Assembly (NCBI GenBank): GCA_018340805.1
Contig: JACMZG010001863.1
Span: forward strand, 50,299,438-50,363,437
Origin: Microvelia longipes
Lineage: Eukaryota > Arthropoda > Insecta > Hemiptera > Veliidae
Length of the DNA stretch: 64,000 nt
Direction of reading: 5' to 3'
Shown here: positions 23,621 to 34,050 of the stretch, piece by piece
Layout: each line of letters opens with the position of its first letter
Position numbering within the stretch: position 1 is the first letter of the stretch
The notes under the pieces: generated by a model
Told to the model about the DNA's origin: nothing
Databases searched by the model: none
What the model saw: the letters and a program-made list of their open reading frames with translations, nothing else
Position numbers and translations under genes: made by a program

Positions 23621-24542
23621 AATAAAGCATTAAAAAGGTTATAAAAACCATGAGAAGTTTTCTAGATCAAGACATAGCTCGGGTCTGCAACTAGTTACAT
23701 TTGTTGGACTGAAACCAATCGAATTAGTTACACCCAGGAGACAACATAGATCTGTCTGGGAATCGAACCTGAAACATCCCGTCTTCTTTAATAATTTACT
23801 TCTCTTTAATTTCAAGTTTCTTTCAGCTTTGTCTGTTTAACTGAAAAATAAAATATTAATTTCATAGAAATCTAGATCGAGCTATTTTTCAGAAGACATT
23901 TTGTTGATGTGAAAATGTTGATGTTTTAATGTGACACGACGTTCGGTATCAGTTTCCCAAGTGTTTACGTGTTATCTCTTTCAATTACATTTTTTACTTT
24001 GTCAAAAGTGAACCAATTACCAAGTCAAAATAGTTTACTTTTTATTTGTCTCTATTTTATTTGACACTGTTTTTACAATAAAATCAGACCGCAAAATCAT
24101 AATATTTTATTGTTCTGTTTTATATTCTGCTAAAAGGGAGATAAAAAAGTTAATAAAGTTTTTGGTGCATTACATAAATATTTTAATTATTTATTTTGTT
24201 CGTTTGATACTCGTATGTTAATAAAACTAAATTACTTTTACTCAATACTATCCTTAATTGACTACCTCAAATTCAGTACATCAGAATATACCAGCCTTAC
24301 TATTTCTTCTTTAAAATGTAGCTATCGCCAAACATTGGCGTAAATCCCTGCTAAGTCGACTGCTAAGAGCTTGAATAACTATTTTAATTACCATACCATA
24401 CCATAGTATGGATCTAATCGAAATACATAGACTTTTAATCTATATAGGAAAATAGATAACAAGTTTCGACTGAAACATTTGGAAACGACAAACTAATACA
24501 GGACAATAATCATGTTGTCCTGTCACGAAGCACTTATAGTCT
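23621..24542. other. Intergenic stretch
   Basis: No supported gene. A tiny inverted repeat ACCATACCATACCATAGTAT lies near 24392-24411. Confidence 0.45.
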
Positions 24543-25035
24543 AAGAGCCCAGGGGTGTTTTGTTAATAAAAAAAGTGTAATGGCTGGAACCGGTCTCAAT
24601 TTTTCGTAAATACCTTCCTGAACAAGGATCTGAAATTCTGCCGACTCGTATCGGATGGGTGTCCCAGGCAGAACACACTTTAGGGTCAAAGGTTCTGCCT
24701 GGACACCCATCCGATACGAGTCGGCAGATCATAATCCTTGTTCAGAAGGTTTTTACGAAAAATTGAACCGGTCCAGCCATTACACTGTTTGTTACTTGGG
24801 TGGTAAAATTTACTGTAAAGTGCGTTTTGCCTGGGACCCTATCCGATACGAGTCGGCAGAATTGCAGATCCTTGTTTAGGAAGTTTTACGAAAATTAAAC
24901 CGTTTCCAGAAGGTAAATTTGACATGTAAAGTGCGTTCTGCCTGGGAGAATACAATCGGCAGAATTGCAGATCCTTGTTCAGGAAGGTATTACAAAAGAT
25001 TGAGACCAGTTCCAGCCCAACACCCCTGGGCTCTT
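24543..25035. mobile_element. 493-bp foldback element with 17-bp termini and four internal sub-repeats
   Basis: The ends are exact inverted repeats: AAGAGCCCAGGGGTGTT (24543) and AACACCCCTGGGCTCTT (to 25035). Inside is a ~90-bp sub-repeat containing TATCCGATACGAGTCGGCAG and ATCCTTGTTCAGGAAGGT. It appears once inverted (about 24585-24685) and then three times in direct order (24690-24780, 24823-24908, 24931-25017). The first two form a strong hairpin. Frames in it (24541-25241) are by-products of the repeats. The structure recalls Foldback-type elements. No transposase is present. Confidence 0.85.
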
Positions 25036-25972
25036 GGTATATTACAGCGCGACGCCGTGTAGTAACCAAGACGCTAAGAGTCCAAAGTTATCTTGTTTTA
25101 ACTTCTTGGTTGAGCTCTAAAACAAATATAAATCTAAACAAACTTAAGTTTTCTTTTATATTATGGTTTGATTATATACAGCGGTACCAGCTTACAAAAA
25201 TATTTTCTATTCTAGATTATTTTAGACTTTTTTGTTGCTAAATATTAGCGTTTATTAAACAAATTTTGTTATATGGTAACGCGACTCTTAAATTGAGTTA
25301 TAAAATAAACCTTATTATCTACTAGTTTCATCTTGCGCTAAATAAAAATGGTAAAAAAGATAATATAAATATTAGTAAAGATAAAAATATTATTCTTTTA
25401 AAAGGGGAAAACATAAATTTTTCTTTTTTTAGTTCGCTGTTTGCCGAGGAAAAATATAAGGGTGTCGAGAAATTTGCTGGTTTTAAAACTGCTACATAAG
25501 AACAACACACACGTATATTTAATCTAATTAAAATGTATGCTGTAAGTGTTACATGCGCAGTAACGAAAACCTCTAAACATTACCTAAATTAAATCTTTTG
25601 GGATGTTATAGGAGGGTTTACTATCGGGATGGGTTTAAAAGATCCTTTATACAATTTTAAACGCCAGTTTTTAAGGTAGAACATTTTCATGTAGAGTATG
25701 TAAGGACATCTTTATCCGAAAAAGCACCCCGGGGTTATAAAAGGTAGAGATCAGATAACAGGAAAACAAACCCTATAGCAGGACTAAGAGGTAAAAACTC
25801 TAATTACACTAATTGTAGCCTCTCTTAGAATATCTTAAAGGCAAGTAATCGTAAAAGCTAAGAGTATTTTGCAGTGCATAGTTTGAACTCTCCCTTTTCA
25901 AAAACGTTAAAATATAATTTTATGTATTTAAAAATTAAATTATAATTACTTTAATAGTTTTACTTTTCCTCA
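25036..25972. other. Intergenic stretch
   Basis: No gene recognised. The minus-strand frame at 25328-25510 is Phe/Leu/Ser-rich without motifs. Confidence 0.5.
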
Positions 25973-25976
25973 TTTA

Positions 25977-26844
25977 TTGAACGAACGTAAGTGAGTTCTT
26001 ACATTTCAGAAGATTGGGACGGCGCGTTTGTTTGTGTGTTTGTGAGTTTGTGTGTTTGTGTGTTTGTGTGTTTGTGTGTTTGTTTGTACGTGTCGCGATA
26101 ACTGCCGTAAAAATTGACCGATTTTGATAAAATTTTGTATACAGGTAAAACTAATTATGTGTCAGAGCTGTATAGTTTTTGGTAATATTCCGAAAAATAT
26201 TTTCAAAATGGCAGCCAAAATGGCGGACCGGATAAAAAAAAATTTTGAGCGAAAAAATCGTGTTGTATATCGTTTGAAAGCTCTTAAAGAGTAGAAAAAG
26301 AAAATATATGTTTCATGGTCAAAATTTAAAAATTTTTTGAAAAATTTAAAAATGGCGGCTAAAATAATGAACCCAAAAAATTTAAAATTGAAGGAATAAC
26401 TCGAGTAATATATCGTTGTAAAGCTCTTGATTAGTAGAACAAAAAATGTTATATACTAAATTCCGAAAAATTCAACATGGCGGCCATAATTTAATATAAT
26501 AATTAGTTTTTACTAATTTTATAAGAATTTACAAGATAAAGATCTATTGTAATTTACTTTAGATACTTTTATACAAGTAAAATTAACTATATGTCAGAGC
26601 TGTATAGTTTTTGGTAATATTCCGAAAAATATATTTAAAATGGCGGCCAATATGGCGGACCGGATAAAAAATTTTTGAGCAAAAAATCGTGTTGTATATC
26701 GTTTAAAAGCTCTTAAAGAGTAGAAAAAGAAAATATATTTTTCATGTTCAACATTTCAATTTTTTTTATTAATTTAAAAATGGTGGCTAAAATAATAAAC
26801 TCAAAAAAATAAAATTTAAAGCGAGCCTTCTTTTACCATTTATT
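25977..26844 (+). repeat. Family B unit 1, body
   Basis: Begins GAACGAACGTAAGTGAGTTC (just after TT), then a TTTG/TGTG tract, GTACGTGTCGCGATAACTGC, ACCGATTTTGATAAAATTTT and GTCAGAGCTGTATAG. The body holds an internal direct duplication: the block from GTCAGAGCTG through AAAGAGTAGAAAAAG occurs at about 26161-26300 and again at about 26598-26725. It is studded with AAAATGGCGGCC-type motifs. No long reading frame. Left-flank TTTA (25973-25976) matches TTTA at the unit junction and after unit 2. Confidence 0.85.
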
Positions 26845-26894
26845 ATTATAAATATACGCGAGCCTTTTTTAATATGCATTAATATTAAATATAA

Positions 26895-27090
26895 TTATAT
26901 CTGACACATAATTAGTTTTACCTGTGAACAAAATTTTATCAAAATCGGTCAATTTTTTACGGCAGTTATCGCGACACGTACAAACAAACACACAAACACA
27001 CAAACACACAAACACACAAACTCACAAACACACAAACAAACGCGCCGTCCCAATCTTCTGAAATGTAAGAACTCACTTACGTTCGTTCAA
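26895..27090 (-). repeat. Inverted copy of the Family B left end (creates ~190-bp TIRs)
   Basis: This 196-bp segment, read on minus, reproduces the first ~190 bp of unit 1 almost exactly: the terminus GAACGAACGTAAGTGAGTTC, the TTTG tract, GTCGCGATAACTGCCG and ACCGATTTTGATAAAATTTT. The two ends (25977-26166 and 26900-27090) thus form long terminal inverted repeats. It is flanked by an exact 49-bp direct duplication of array sequence (26846-26894 and 27091-27139). It is absent from unit 2. Confidence 0.9.
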
Positions 27091-28080
27091 TTATAAATAT
27101 ACGCGAGCCTTTTTTAATATGCATTAATATTAAATATAAGCAATCTAGCGAGCGAAGCGAGCCTATTTTTAACGTTGTATTATTATAAATATAAGCAATC
27201 TAGCGAGCGAAGCGAGCCTTTTTTACTATGCATTAATATTAAATATAAGCAATCTAGCGAGCGAAGCGACCCTTTTTACAATATATTTTATTATAATATA
27301 AGCAATCTAGCGAGCGAAGCGAGCCTATTTTTAACGTTGTATTATTATAAATATAAGCAATCTAGCGAGCGAAGCGAGCCTTTTTTACTATGCATTAATA
27401 TTAATATAAGCAATCTAGCGAGCGAAGCGAGCCTTTTTTACAATATATTTATTATAAATATAAGCAATCTAGCGAGCGAAGCGAGCCTTCTTTTACATGC
27501 ATGAATACAAATCTACGCAATCTAGCGAGCGAAGCGAGCCTTCTTTTACCATTTATTATCATAAATATACGCAATCAAGCGAGCGAAGCTAGCTTATTTA
27601 CAATATATTTTATTATAAATATAAGCAATCTAGCAAGCGAAGCGAGCCTATTTTAACGTTGTATTATCACAATCTACGCAATCTAGCGAGCGAAGCGAGC
27701 CTTCTTTTACTATTTTTATTATTATAAATATACGCAATCAAGCGAGCGAAGCGAGCCTTTTTAATGCATTAATATAAATATAAGCAATCTAGCGAGCGAA
27801 GCGAGCCTTCTTTTACATGCATGAATATAAATCTACGCAATCTAGCGAGCGAAGCCTTCTTTTACCATTTATTATTATAAATATACGCAATCAAGCGAGC
27901 GAAGCGAGCCTTTTTTACAATATATTTTATTATAAATATAAGCAATCTAGCGAGCGAAGCGAGCCTTTTTTTAACTTTGTATTATTATAAATATAAGCAA
28001 TCTAGCGAGCGAAGCGAGCCTTTTTTACTATGTAAATGTTAAAGATACCTAAACTAGCAAGCGATGCGAGCCTTTTTGAG
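27091..28080 (+). repeat. Minisatellite array 1, about 18 units of 54-57 bp
   Basis: Each unit has a constant core AGCAATCTAGCGAGCGAAGC plus GAGCC and one of at least five AT-rich spacers (marked by AACGTTGTATTATTA, CTATGCATTAATATT, CAATATATTTTATTA, CCATTTATTATTA or CATGCATGAATA). Spacer types recur in runs, a higher-order pattern. The array closes with a diverged unit, AAACTAGCAAGCGATGCGAG. A 109-codon frame at 27175-27504 is only the translated repeat. Confidence 0.9.
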
Positions 28081-28084
28081 TTTA

Positions 28085-28924
28085 TTGAACGAACGTAAGT
28101 GAGTTCTTACATTTCAGAAGATTGGGACGGCGCGTATGTTTGTTTGTATGTTTGTATGTTTGTATGTTTGTATGTTTGTGTGTTTGTGTGTTTGTTTGTA
28201 CGTGTCGCGATAACTGATGTAAAAATTGACCGATTTTGATAAAATTTTGTTCACAGGTAAAACTAATTATGTGTCAGAGCTGTATAGTTTTTGGTAATAT
28301 TCCGAAAAATATTTTCAAAATGGCAGCCTAAATGGCGAACCGGATAAAAAAAAAATTTGTGCGAAAAAATCGTGTTGTATATCGTTTGAAAGCTCTTAAA
28401 GAGTAGAAAAAGAAAATATATGTTTTATGGTCAAAATTTAAATTTTTTTTGAAAAATTTAAAAATGGCGTCTAAAATAATGAACCCAAAAAATTTAAAAT
28501 TGAAGGAATAACTGGAGTAATATATCGTTGTAAAGCTCTTGATTAATAGAATAAAAAATGTTATATACTAAATTCCGAAAAATTCAACATGGCGGCCATA
28601 ATTTAATATAATAATTAGTTTTTACTAATTTTATAAGAATTTACAAGATAAAGATCTATTATAATATACTTTAGATACTTTTATACAAGTAAAATTAACT
28701 ATATGTCAGAGCTGTATAGTTTTTGGTAATATTCCAAAAAATATATTCAAAATGGCGGCCAATATGGCGGACCGGATAAAAAAGTTTTGAGCAAAAATCG
28801 TGTTGTATATCGTTTAAAAGCTCTTAAAGAGTAGAAAGAAAATATATTTTTCATGGTCAACATTTCAAATTTTTTTATTAATTTAAAAATGGCGGATAAA
28901 ATAATAAACTCAAAAAAATAAAAT
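28085..28924 (+). repeat. Family B unit 2, body
   Basis: Repeats the unit 1 body in the same order: terminus, TTTG/TATG tract, GTCGCGATAACTG, the duplicated GTCAGAGCTGTATAG block at about 28275 and 28707, and the ATGGCGGC motifs. It follows array 1 directly after a TTTA. It lacks the inverted terminal segment of unit 1 and the associated 49-bp duplication. Confidence 0.9.
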
Positions 28925-30212
28925 TTAAAGCGAGCGTTCTTTTACTATTTATTATGATAAATATACGCGAGCCTTTTTTAATATGCATTAATATTAAATA
29001 TAAGCAATCTAGCGAGCGAAGCGAGCCAATTTTTAACGTTGTATTATAACAAATATAAGCAATCTAGCGAGCGAAGCGAGCCTTTTTTACTATGTTTAAT
29101 ATTAAATATAAGCAATCTAGCGAGCGATGCGAGCCTTTTTTACAATATATTTTAATATAAATATAAGCAAACTAGCGAGCGAAGCGAGCCTATTTTTAAC
29201 GTAGTATTATTATAAATATAAGCAATCTAGCAAGCGAAGCGAGCCTATTTTTAACGTTGTATTAATACAAATATAAGCAATCTAGCGAGCGAAGCGAGCC
29301 TTTTTACTATGCATTAATATTAAATATAAGCAATCTAGCGAGCGAAGCGAGCCTATTTTTAACGTTGTATTATTATAAATATAAGCAATCTAGCGAGCGA
29401 AGCGAGCCTTTTTTACTATGCATTAATAATTAATATAAGCAATCTACCGAGCGAAGCGAGACTTCTTTACTATGTATTGTTATAAATATACGCAATCTAG
29501 CGAGCGAAGCGAGCCTCTTTTACTTGCATCAATATAAATCTACGCAATCTAGCGAGCGAAGCGAGCCTTATTTACAATATATTTTATTATAAATATAAGC
29601 AATCTAGCGAGCGAAGCGAGCCTATTTTTAACGTTGTATTATTATAAATCTACGCAATCTAGCGAGCCTTCTTTACCATTTATTATTATAAATATACGCA
29701 ATCAAGCGAAGCGAAGCGAGCCTTTTTAATATGCATTAATATAAATCTACGCAATCTAGCGAGCGAAGCGAGCCTTTTTTAATATATATTTTATTATAAA
29801 TATAAGCAATCTAGCGAGCGAAGCGAGCCTTCTTTTACCATTTATTATTATAAAATTTACGCAATCAAGCGAGCGAAGCGAGCCTTTTTTACTATGCATT
29901 AAGTTAAATCTACGCAATCTAGCGAGCGAAGCGAGCCTTTTTTACAATATATTTTATTATAAATAAGCAATCTAGCGAGCGAAGCGAGCCTATTTTAACG
30001 TTGTATTATTACAAATATAAGCAATCTAGCGAGCGAAGCGAGCCTTTTTACAATATATTTTATTATAAATGTAAGCAATCTAGCGAGCGAAGCGAGCCTT
30101 TTTTAACTTTGTATTATTATAAATATAAGCAATCTAGCGAGCATAGCGAGCCTTTTTTACTATGTAAATGTTAAAGATACCTAAACTAGCAAGCGATGCG
30201 AGCCTTTTTGAG
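28925..30212 (+). repeat. Minisatellite array 2, about 23 units
   Basis: Same core and spacer classes as array 1, with more units and some truncated ones (for example near 29655-29670). It ends with the same closing segment as array 1 (GTAAATGTTAAAGATACC, then AAACTAGCAAGCGATGCGAG), then TTTA (30213-30216). The shared closing segment shows that body plus array is the duplicated unit. Confidence 0.9.
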
Positions 30213-30344
30213 TTTATACTTTAAAATAGTATAGCATCCGGATGTTTTGATAAACTCATTTCGCTTGTTTTAAATTAATATTTTTTTTTATGTATTCTTT
30301 GCCGTGAGTTCTTGATGCAACGCATTACTAGTACTGTTGGTTTA

Positions 30345-31815
30345 TAAGAAAAGTATTGTGTTTGCAAAAAAATCCGAAATTGGGATGTCATCTGAATCAT
30401 TTCAGGTGTTTTAAGGCCTCCGGAGTGGTTTGGTTATAACAAAACTGTCTGTCTGCATCTGTGTGTGTGTAGGTGTTTATGTGTGTGTGTGTGTTATCAT
30501 CGTAACTTCCAGTATATTTATACTTGAAAGTTAAATCTTTGTACAAAAATCAATTTATTGGTGTTGTTGTGCTTTCAGGACCATAATAAATAATATTTTT
30601 TTGAGGCAGTACATAATTGAGCACTTTATTGGACCGTTTTTAGGATGAGAAGCCAATCATTATTGTTATAGGAGGTTATTTAGTACTTTTCACCTCCGAG
30701 GACAGTAATGAATGTAAAAAAACTCCTAGGACGTAAAAGTAATTCATATGTTGCCGCCATTACTGTAATGTAGCGTGTTCAAAAAACAATCTGTGTTAAA
30801 CCTTCATGAGTTTTCTTTAAAAACGTTCATTTTGCTTCTGTTTTTGTTCGTAGTCTAATTTTTTTTTTCGTTTTTAAAAGGTGTTCTAGTTGACAATTTT
30901 TGTGTGTTTATTTGTAAAGCTTTTACATTTTTGAGTAAAAGTGTGAAGCTATGGATGAATTTAATGACGACGATAATATGGAGTTAATTGGACGTTTGTT
31001 TTTTTTCAATTAAGTATATAGCGCAGTTTAATGAGTGCTATTTTTTTTTTAATGAGTGCCATATTTAATGAGTGCTACCTCAAAAAAATAGTGTATGCCA
31101 TCCGGCTGAGAATGTCTTTATGTCTTGGCAATTTTTCCCGACTCGCTTCGCTCGTCGGTAAATCTAATTGCCGTGACATAAAGACACACTTCTCAATCTT
31201 ATGGCATAAATAACTATTTTTTAAATAATAAATATTTTTGTCTAACCGTAATTACACAGTAAAATTATTGATAAATCATAAAACGCGGAAAATTTTGCGA
31301 TGAATTTGAGAATTGGCACGCGTGTAGCCATGTCTAAGACTATCAAATAAACCAATTTCATCTCATTAACAGCATTACTTTAATTTTTATTGAATAATTT
31401 GTTTGTTGTTATAATGTTTTACATTATAAATAAAATCGGGAAATAATCTAATTGATTTGAAATTTAGTTCTAGTGTATAGTAATGTTTGATATTCAGCTA
31501 TATTAAGTGTCACACTAAGTGATAAGAACACTAAGTATCATTTAAATATTACATGTGTATCTGCGATATTTGTTGAATCATAAAATTTAAACATTATCGA
31601 GTGTGATCATTGGCTGGATAGGTGACCACTGGAAATGAAAATACATTTACTATCTGAGAACGAGCGAAGCTAGTCTAAAGACTTGTTGCAACATAAATTA
31701 AACGACTTGTATATTTTAAGGACGAGCGTAGCAAATCCGAAATAGGGAGATTAGCGTAGCAAATACGATGTATTGAGGAAATGTTCCGATGTTCCACCGA
31801 GTTACCCGATAATTC
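30345..31815 (+). repeat. Family A copy A6, split by an insertion
   Basis: The left half (30345-30600) has GTATTGTGTTTGCAAAAAAA, AAGGCCTCCGGAGTGG, a long TG tract and TTATCATCGTAACTTCC. The right half (about 31245-31815) resumes with AAACGCGGAAAATTTTGCG, AACGAGCGAAGCTAGTC, GAGCGTAGCAAATCCG and a decayed end GAGTTACCCGATAATTC. Sequence between them is foreign to the family. Confidence 0.75.
30601..31244. mobile_element. Insertion within Family A, probable deleted DNA element
   Basis: It interrupts Family A between the usual TTTTATGACGTC and CAGCAAAGATTT positions. The left part has short inverted motifs around ACCTCCGAGGACAGTAATGA. A short ATG frame at 30952 begins MDEFNDDDNMELIGRLFFFN and stops. 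This recalls acidic starts of some transposase ORFs but is too short to assign. The right part (about 31085-31222) is an imperfect palindrome: AATAGTGTATGCCAT and ATGGCATAAATAACTATT outside, GTCTTTATGTC and GACATAAAGAC inside, with a GACTCGCTTCGCTCGTC loop. Confidence 0.45.
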
Positions 31816-32434
31816 ATATTATTTTTTGTCGTTGTTAATGTGTTTTATTATTAAATCCTATTTGTTCAAAATAAGTGGCATGTGCCTTTTAGGCTCCACG
31901 GCGCAATGCCGAATTGCAAAATATTTAAAGATTTTTTATTCATTTAAATTGATTTAAAGGTACTTTTTTTAATTTTTTCCTTTAAATCACCAGGAGATGG
32001 ATTTATAATTATATTTTAAATATGAATATTTTCTTTTAGAACAAACATCATAATTTTTGCAACTTTAAACTCAAACAAATGGATTATTGCAACTAAAGTA
32101 TGATGTTTGTAATATAAATAGAATGATATGTTTATGTTTAATAATTTTTAATAAATGGATTTCTTTCTTGTTCAAAATACACTATTAACAAAATATAACT
32201 ATTGACGTGCTTTAAGACAAGTGTCTTAAATCGATTATTCATATTATGCTTAGAATAACACACTTTTTACATGTCATAAAAAAACTCAAGATAATAAACG
32301 CATCCTACAATTTTTAGTACACCGTATATATTGGAAAAATAAAATTTGACATTTAATAACATGTTCTTTTTTAATGGCAGTACACCTTTAAGGATAAAAA
32401 TGTTTTCCTTTATCTTAAGAAAATGATAAGCTTA
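31816..32434. other. AT-rich stretch, nothing recognised
   Basis: No gene or repeat noticed. Confidence 0.45.
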
Positions 32435-32765
32435 TGAGGTTGGGGGGGAATACTTTCAAGGATCTTAATGAAACTTGGTACAAAAATCGACCTTGTTAAT
32501 GTTATGAAACCTATAGTTTATAAATTATGTGTGACGTCATTCACCCACAATAATGACACAGTAAATATTTTTTAAAAATCACAAAACTTGAAAAACATTT
32601 TTACTTTCAACATTCAAAAGACATTTTATGCGCATGTAATGATATGTATGGTTAACAAATACACAAAGTTAAATTTTAGTATATGCATTAGTTTCTGTTT
32701 TATCGTTTCATGTACATTTTAATTTTATCACTTATACCGTAGGAAAAGTATTGAAACTGCATTAA
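32435..32765 (+). repeat. Family D repeat fragment plus a Family A left-end scrap
   Basis: Contains AATGAAACTTGGTACAAAAA, an exact TGACGTCA (32532-32539), ACCCACAATAATGACAC and GTATGGTTAACAAATACACA. The same series recurs at 59600-59830. The last 45 bp (CTTATACCGTAGGAAAAGTA, about 32737) match the left end of Family A. Confidence 0.6.
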
Positions 32766-33720
32766 ATATCTCCATCATTGTAACTCATTAATCTCGAATC
32801 ATTAAACAGAGATTCACTTTAATTATCCTTTTCAATGTTTTAAGACATTTTGATTTTTTTATCATGATGCCTGTTTGTGTATACGTCGCTTGAGTATAGT
32901 CATACAATTTCTGAGTGTACGATGTTTTATAACCCTAGACTTCGAGTTAATTTCCCACTTTGAGGTCGAGCTTAGAGAAACTGAGGTATTATACCAAAAA
33001 CTTTTAAACCAAATTTTTAATAAAAATATTCTCCTCATCAGTCAACTTAACCTTTACTGAACACAGTAATCGTTGAGTAGCCTATACTAAGGCTCGTGTG
33101 TCTAACAACAGTGTCTAACTGTCTAACAGCTTTTATATAATGAGAAACTACAATAAAATTCTTAATTTAATTGAATTGAATCAATTTTTTTATTGTAATA
33201 TTTATTTTATTATATATATTTAAATTGTAATTTTAAAAATTATAAAAATTTATAATATAAATTAATATAAAATTATTTAATTTTAATTATTGAATTGATT
33301 AATTTTATTGCAAATTTTAAGATTCCTTCAAGAATTATTTGCCTGATTCTTATGGCAAGTAATTAATTATTTTTTCATTAGAATTATGACAAATAAATCA
33401 TTATTCCTCAAACGAATTATTTAGTTCAATGTAAATTACTAAAATATGGCATAAAGAATCTATCTATGAAACCAGACAAATTAAACTATATTTACTTTAA
33501 AGTCGCGTTTATTATTTCTGTGTTGTTTAAATTATTTATTACCTACATTTTTCTCAAATTTGTAAACCTTTTTATATTTTTTAAAAAAAAATTTATTAGC
33601 TAAACTTAATGCCTTAATTAAAAAGTATAAAACATTTTTAAAATGTATTAATTAGTTGTATTTTTTTAAAATATTACCTGTACTAAAAAAAATTGTTTAG
33701 AGAATAGAAATAACGACAAA
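32766..33720. other. Very AT-rich stretch upstream of the promoter-like region
   Basis: Long A/T-only runs (about 33170-33310). No repeat family found. A 61-codon frame at 32875-33060 has no recognised domain. Confidence 0.5.
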
Positions 33721-33767
33721 GAATATTTAAGGGTAGTTTTAAAGGGTAGAAGTGGGGGGGTTACGGT

Positions 33768-33935
33768 GGCTTATACTTGCGGGGGCTGTGTTACTGCGCA
33801 GGCGCTCAATATCCCGCGCTCCTATTGTACCTGGTCTAACCTACCCATACCGGGATATATTCTTTTCAGTGTTATTCAGACCGTCGTGCTATACGAACGT
33901 GTGTCTTTCGTAACGCTGTTTTAAAATACGTACAC
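33768..33935 (+). promoter_or_regulatory. CpG-rich TATA-less promoter candidate
   Basis: A sharp local rise in GC and CpG in an otherwise AT-rich window. TGCGCAGGCGC (about 33796) is close to the NRF-1/Ewg palindrome. CCCGCGCTCCTATTG follows. A TTTTCAGTG at 33863-33871 fits the arthropod initiator TCAGT (A at 33868), with a partial DPE-like GAACG about 28 bp later. There is no TATA box at a usable distance. It sits 350-500 bp upstream of the signal-peptide exon on the same strand. Promoter identity is inference. Confidence 0.45.
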
Positions 33936-34026
33936 CAATCCGATTTCAAATCGACTCTGATTCAACTTAATTGACCTGAAATAAACGATTGCTGATTATA
34001 AGAATAAATTAAATAATATTACTATT

Positions 34027-34050
34027 ATGGCAGCTACTAAAAAGGACTAA
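34027..34050 (+). promoter_or_regulatory. Upstream ORF in the presumed 5' leader
   Basis: ATGGCAGCTACTAAAAAGGA followed by CTAA encodes MAATKKD and stops. The ATG has purine context at +4. A second tiny frame, MNVL, starts at 34114. If the leader is unspliced through here, both could lower translation of the main ATG at 34280. Confidence 0.3.

Noticed and set aside
24541..25241. Several overlapping frames of 60-88 codons on both strands
   Set aside because: Created by the inverted sub-repeats of the foldback element; no recognised domain.
25974..27093. PIF/Harbinger-type TTA target duplication around the TIR-bearing Family B unit
   Set aside because: The right-hand TTA belongs to the 49-bp duplication, and the real unit ends far downstream after the array, so the match is not evidence for that superfamily.
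27175..27504. 109-codon frame with repeated KQSSERSEP
   Set aside because: Translation of the minisatellite core and spacers. Other frames and the second array give similar shadows with stops, so there is no sign of coding selection.
27091..30212. CRISPR-like regularity of the arrays
   Set aside because: Spacers are not unique but fall into a few recurring classes, units are 54-57 bp, and the context is eukaryotic. These are minisatellites.
33850..33862. TATA box (GGGATATATTC) for the candidate promoter
   Set aside because: It lies only about 10-15 bp before the best initiator, too close for a TATA box.
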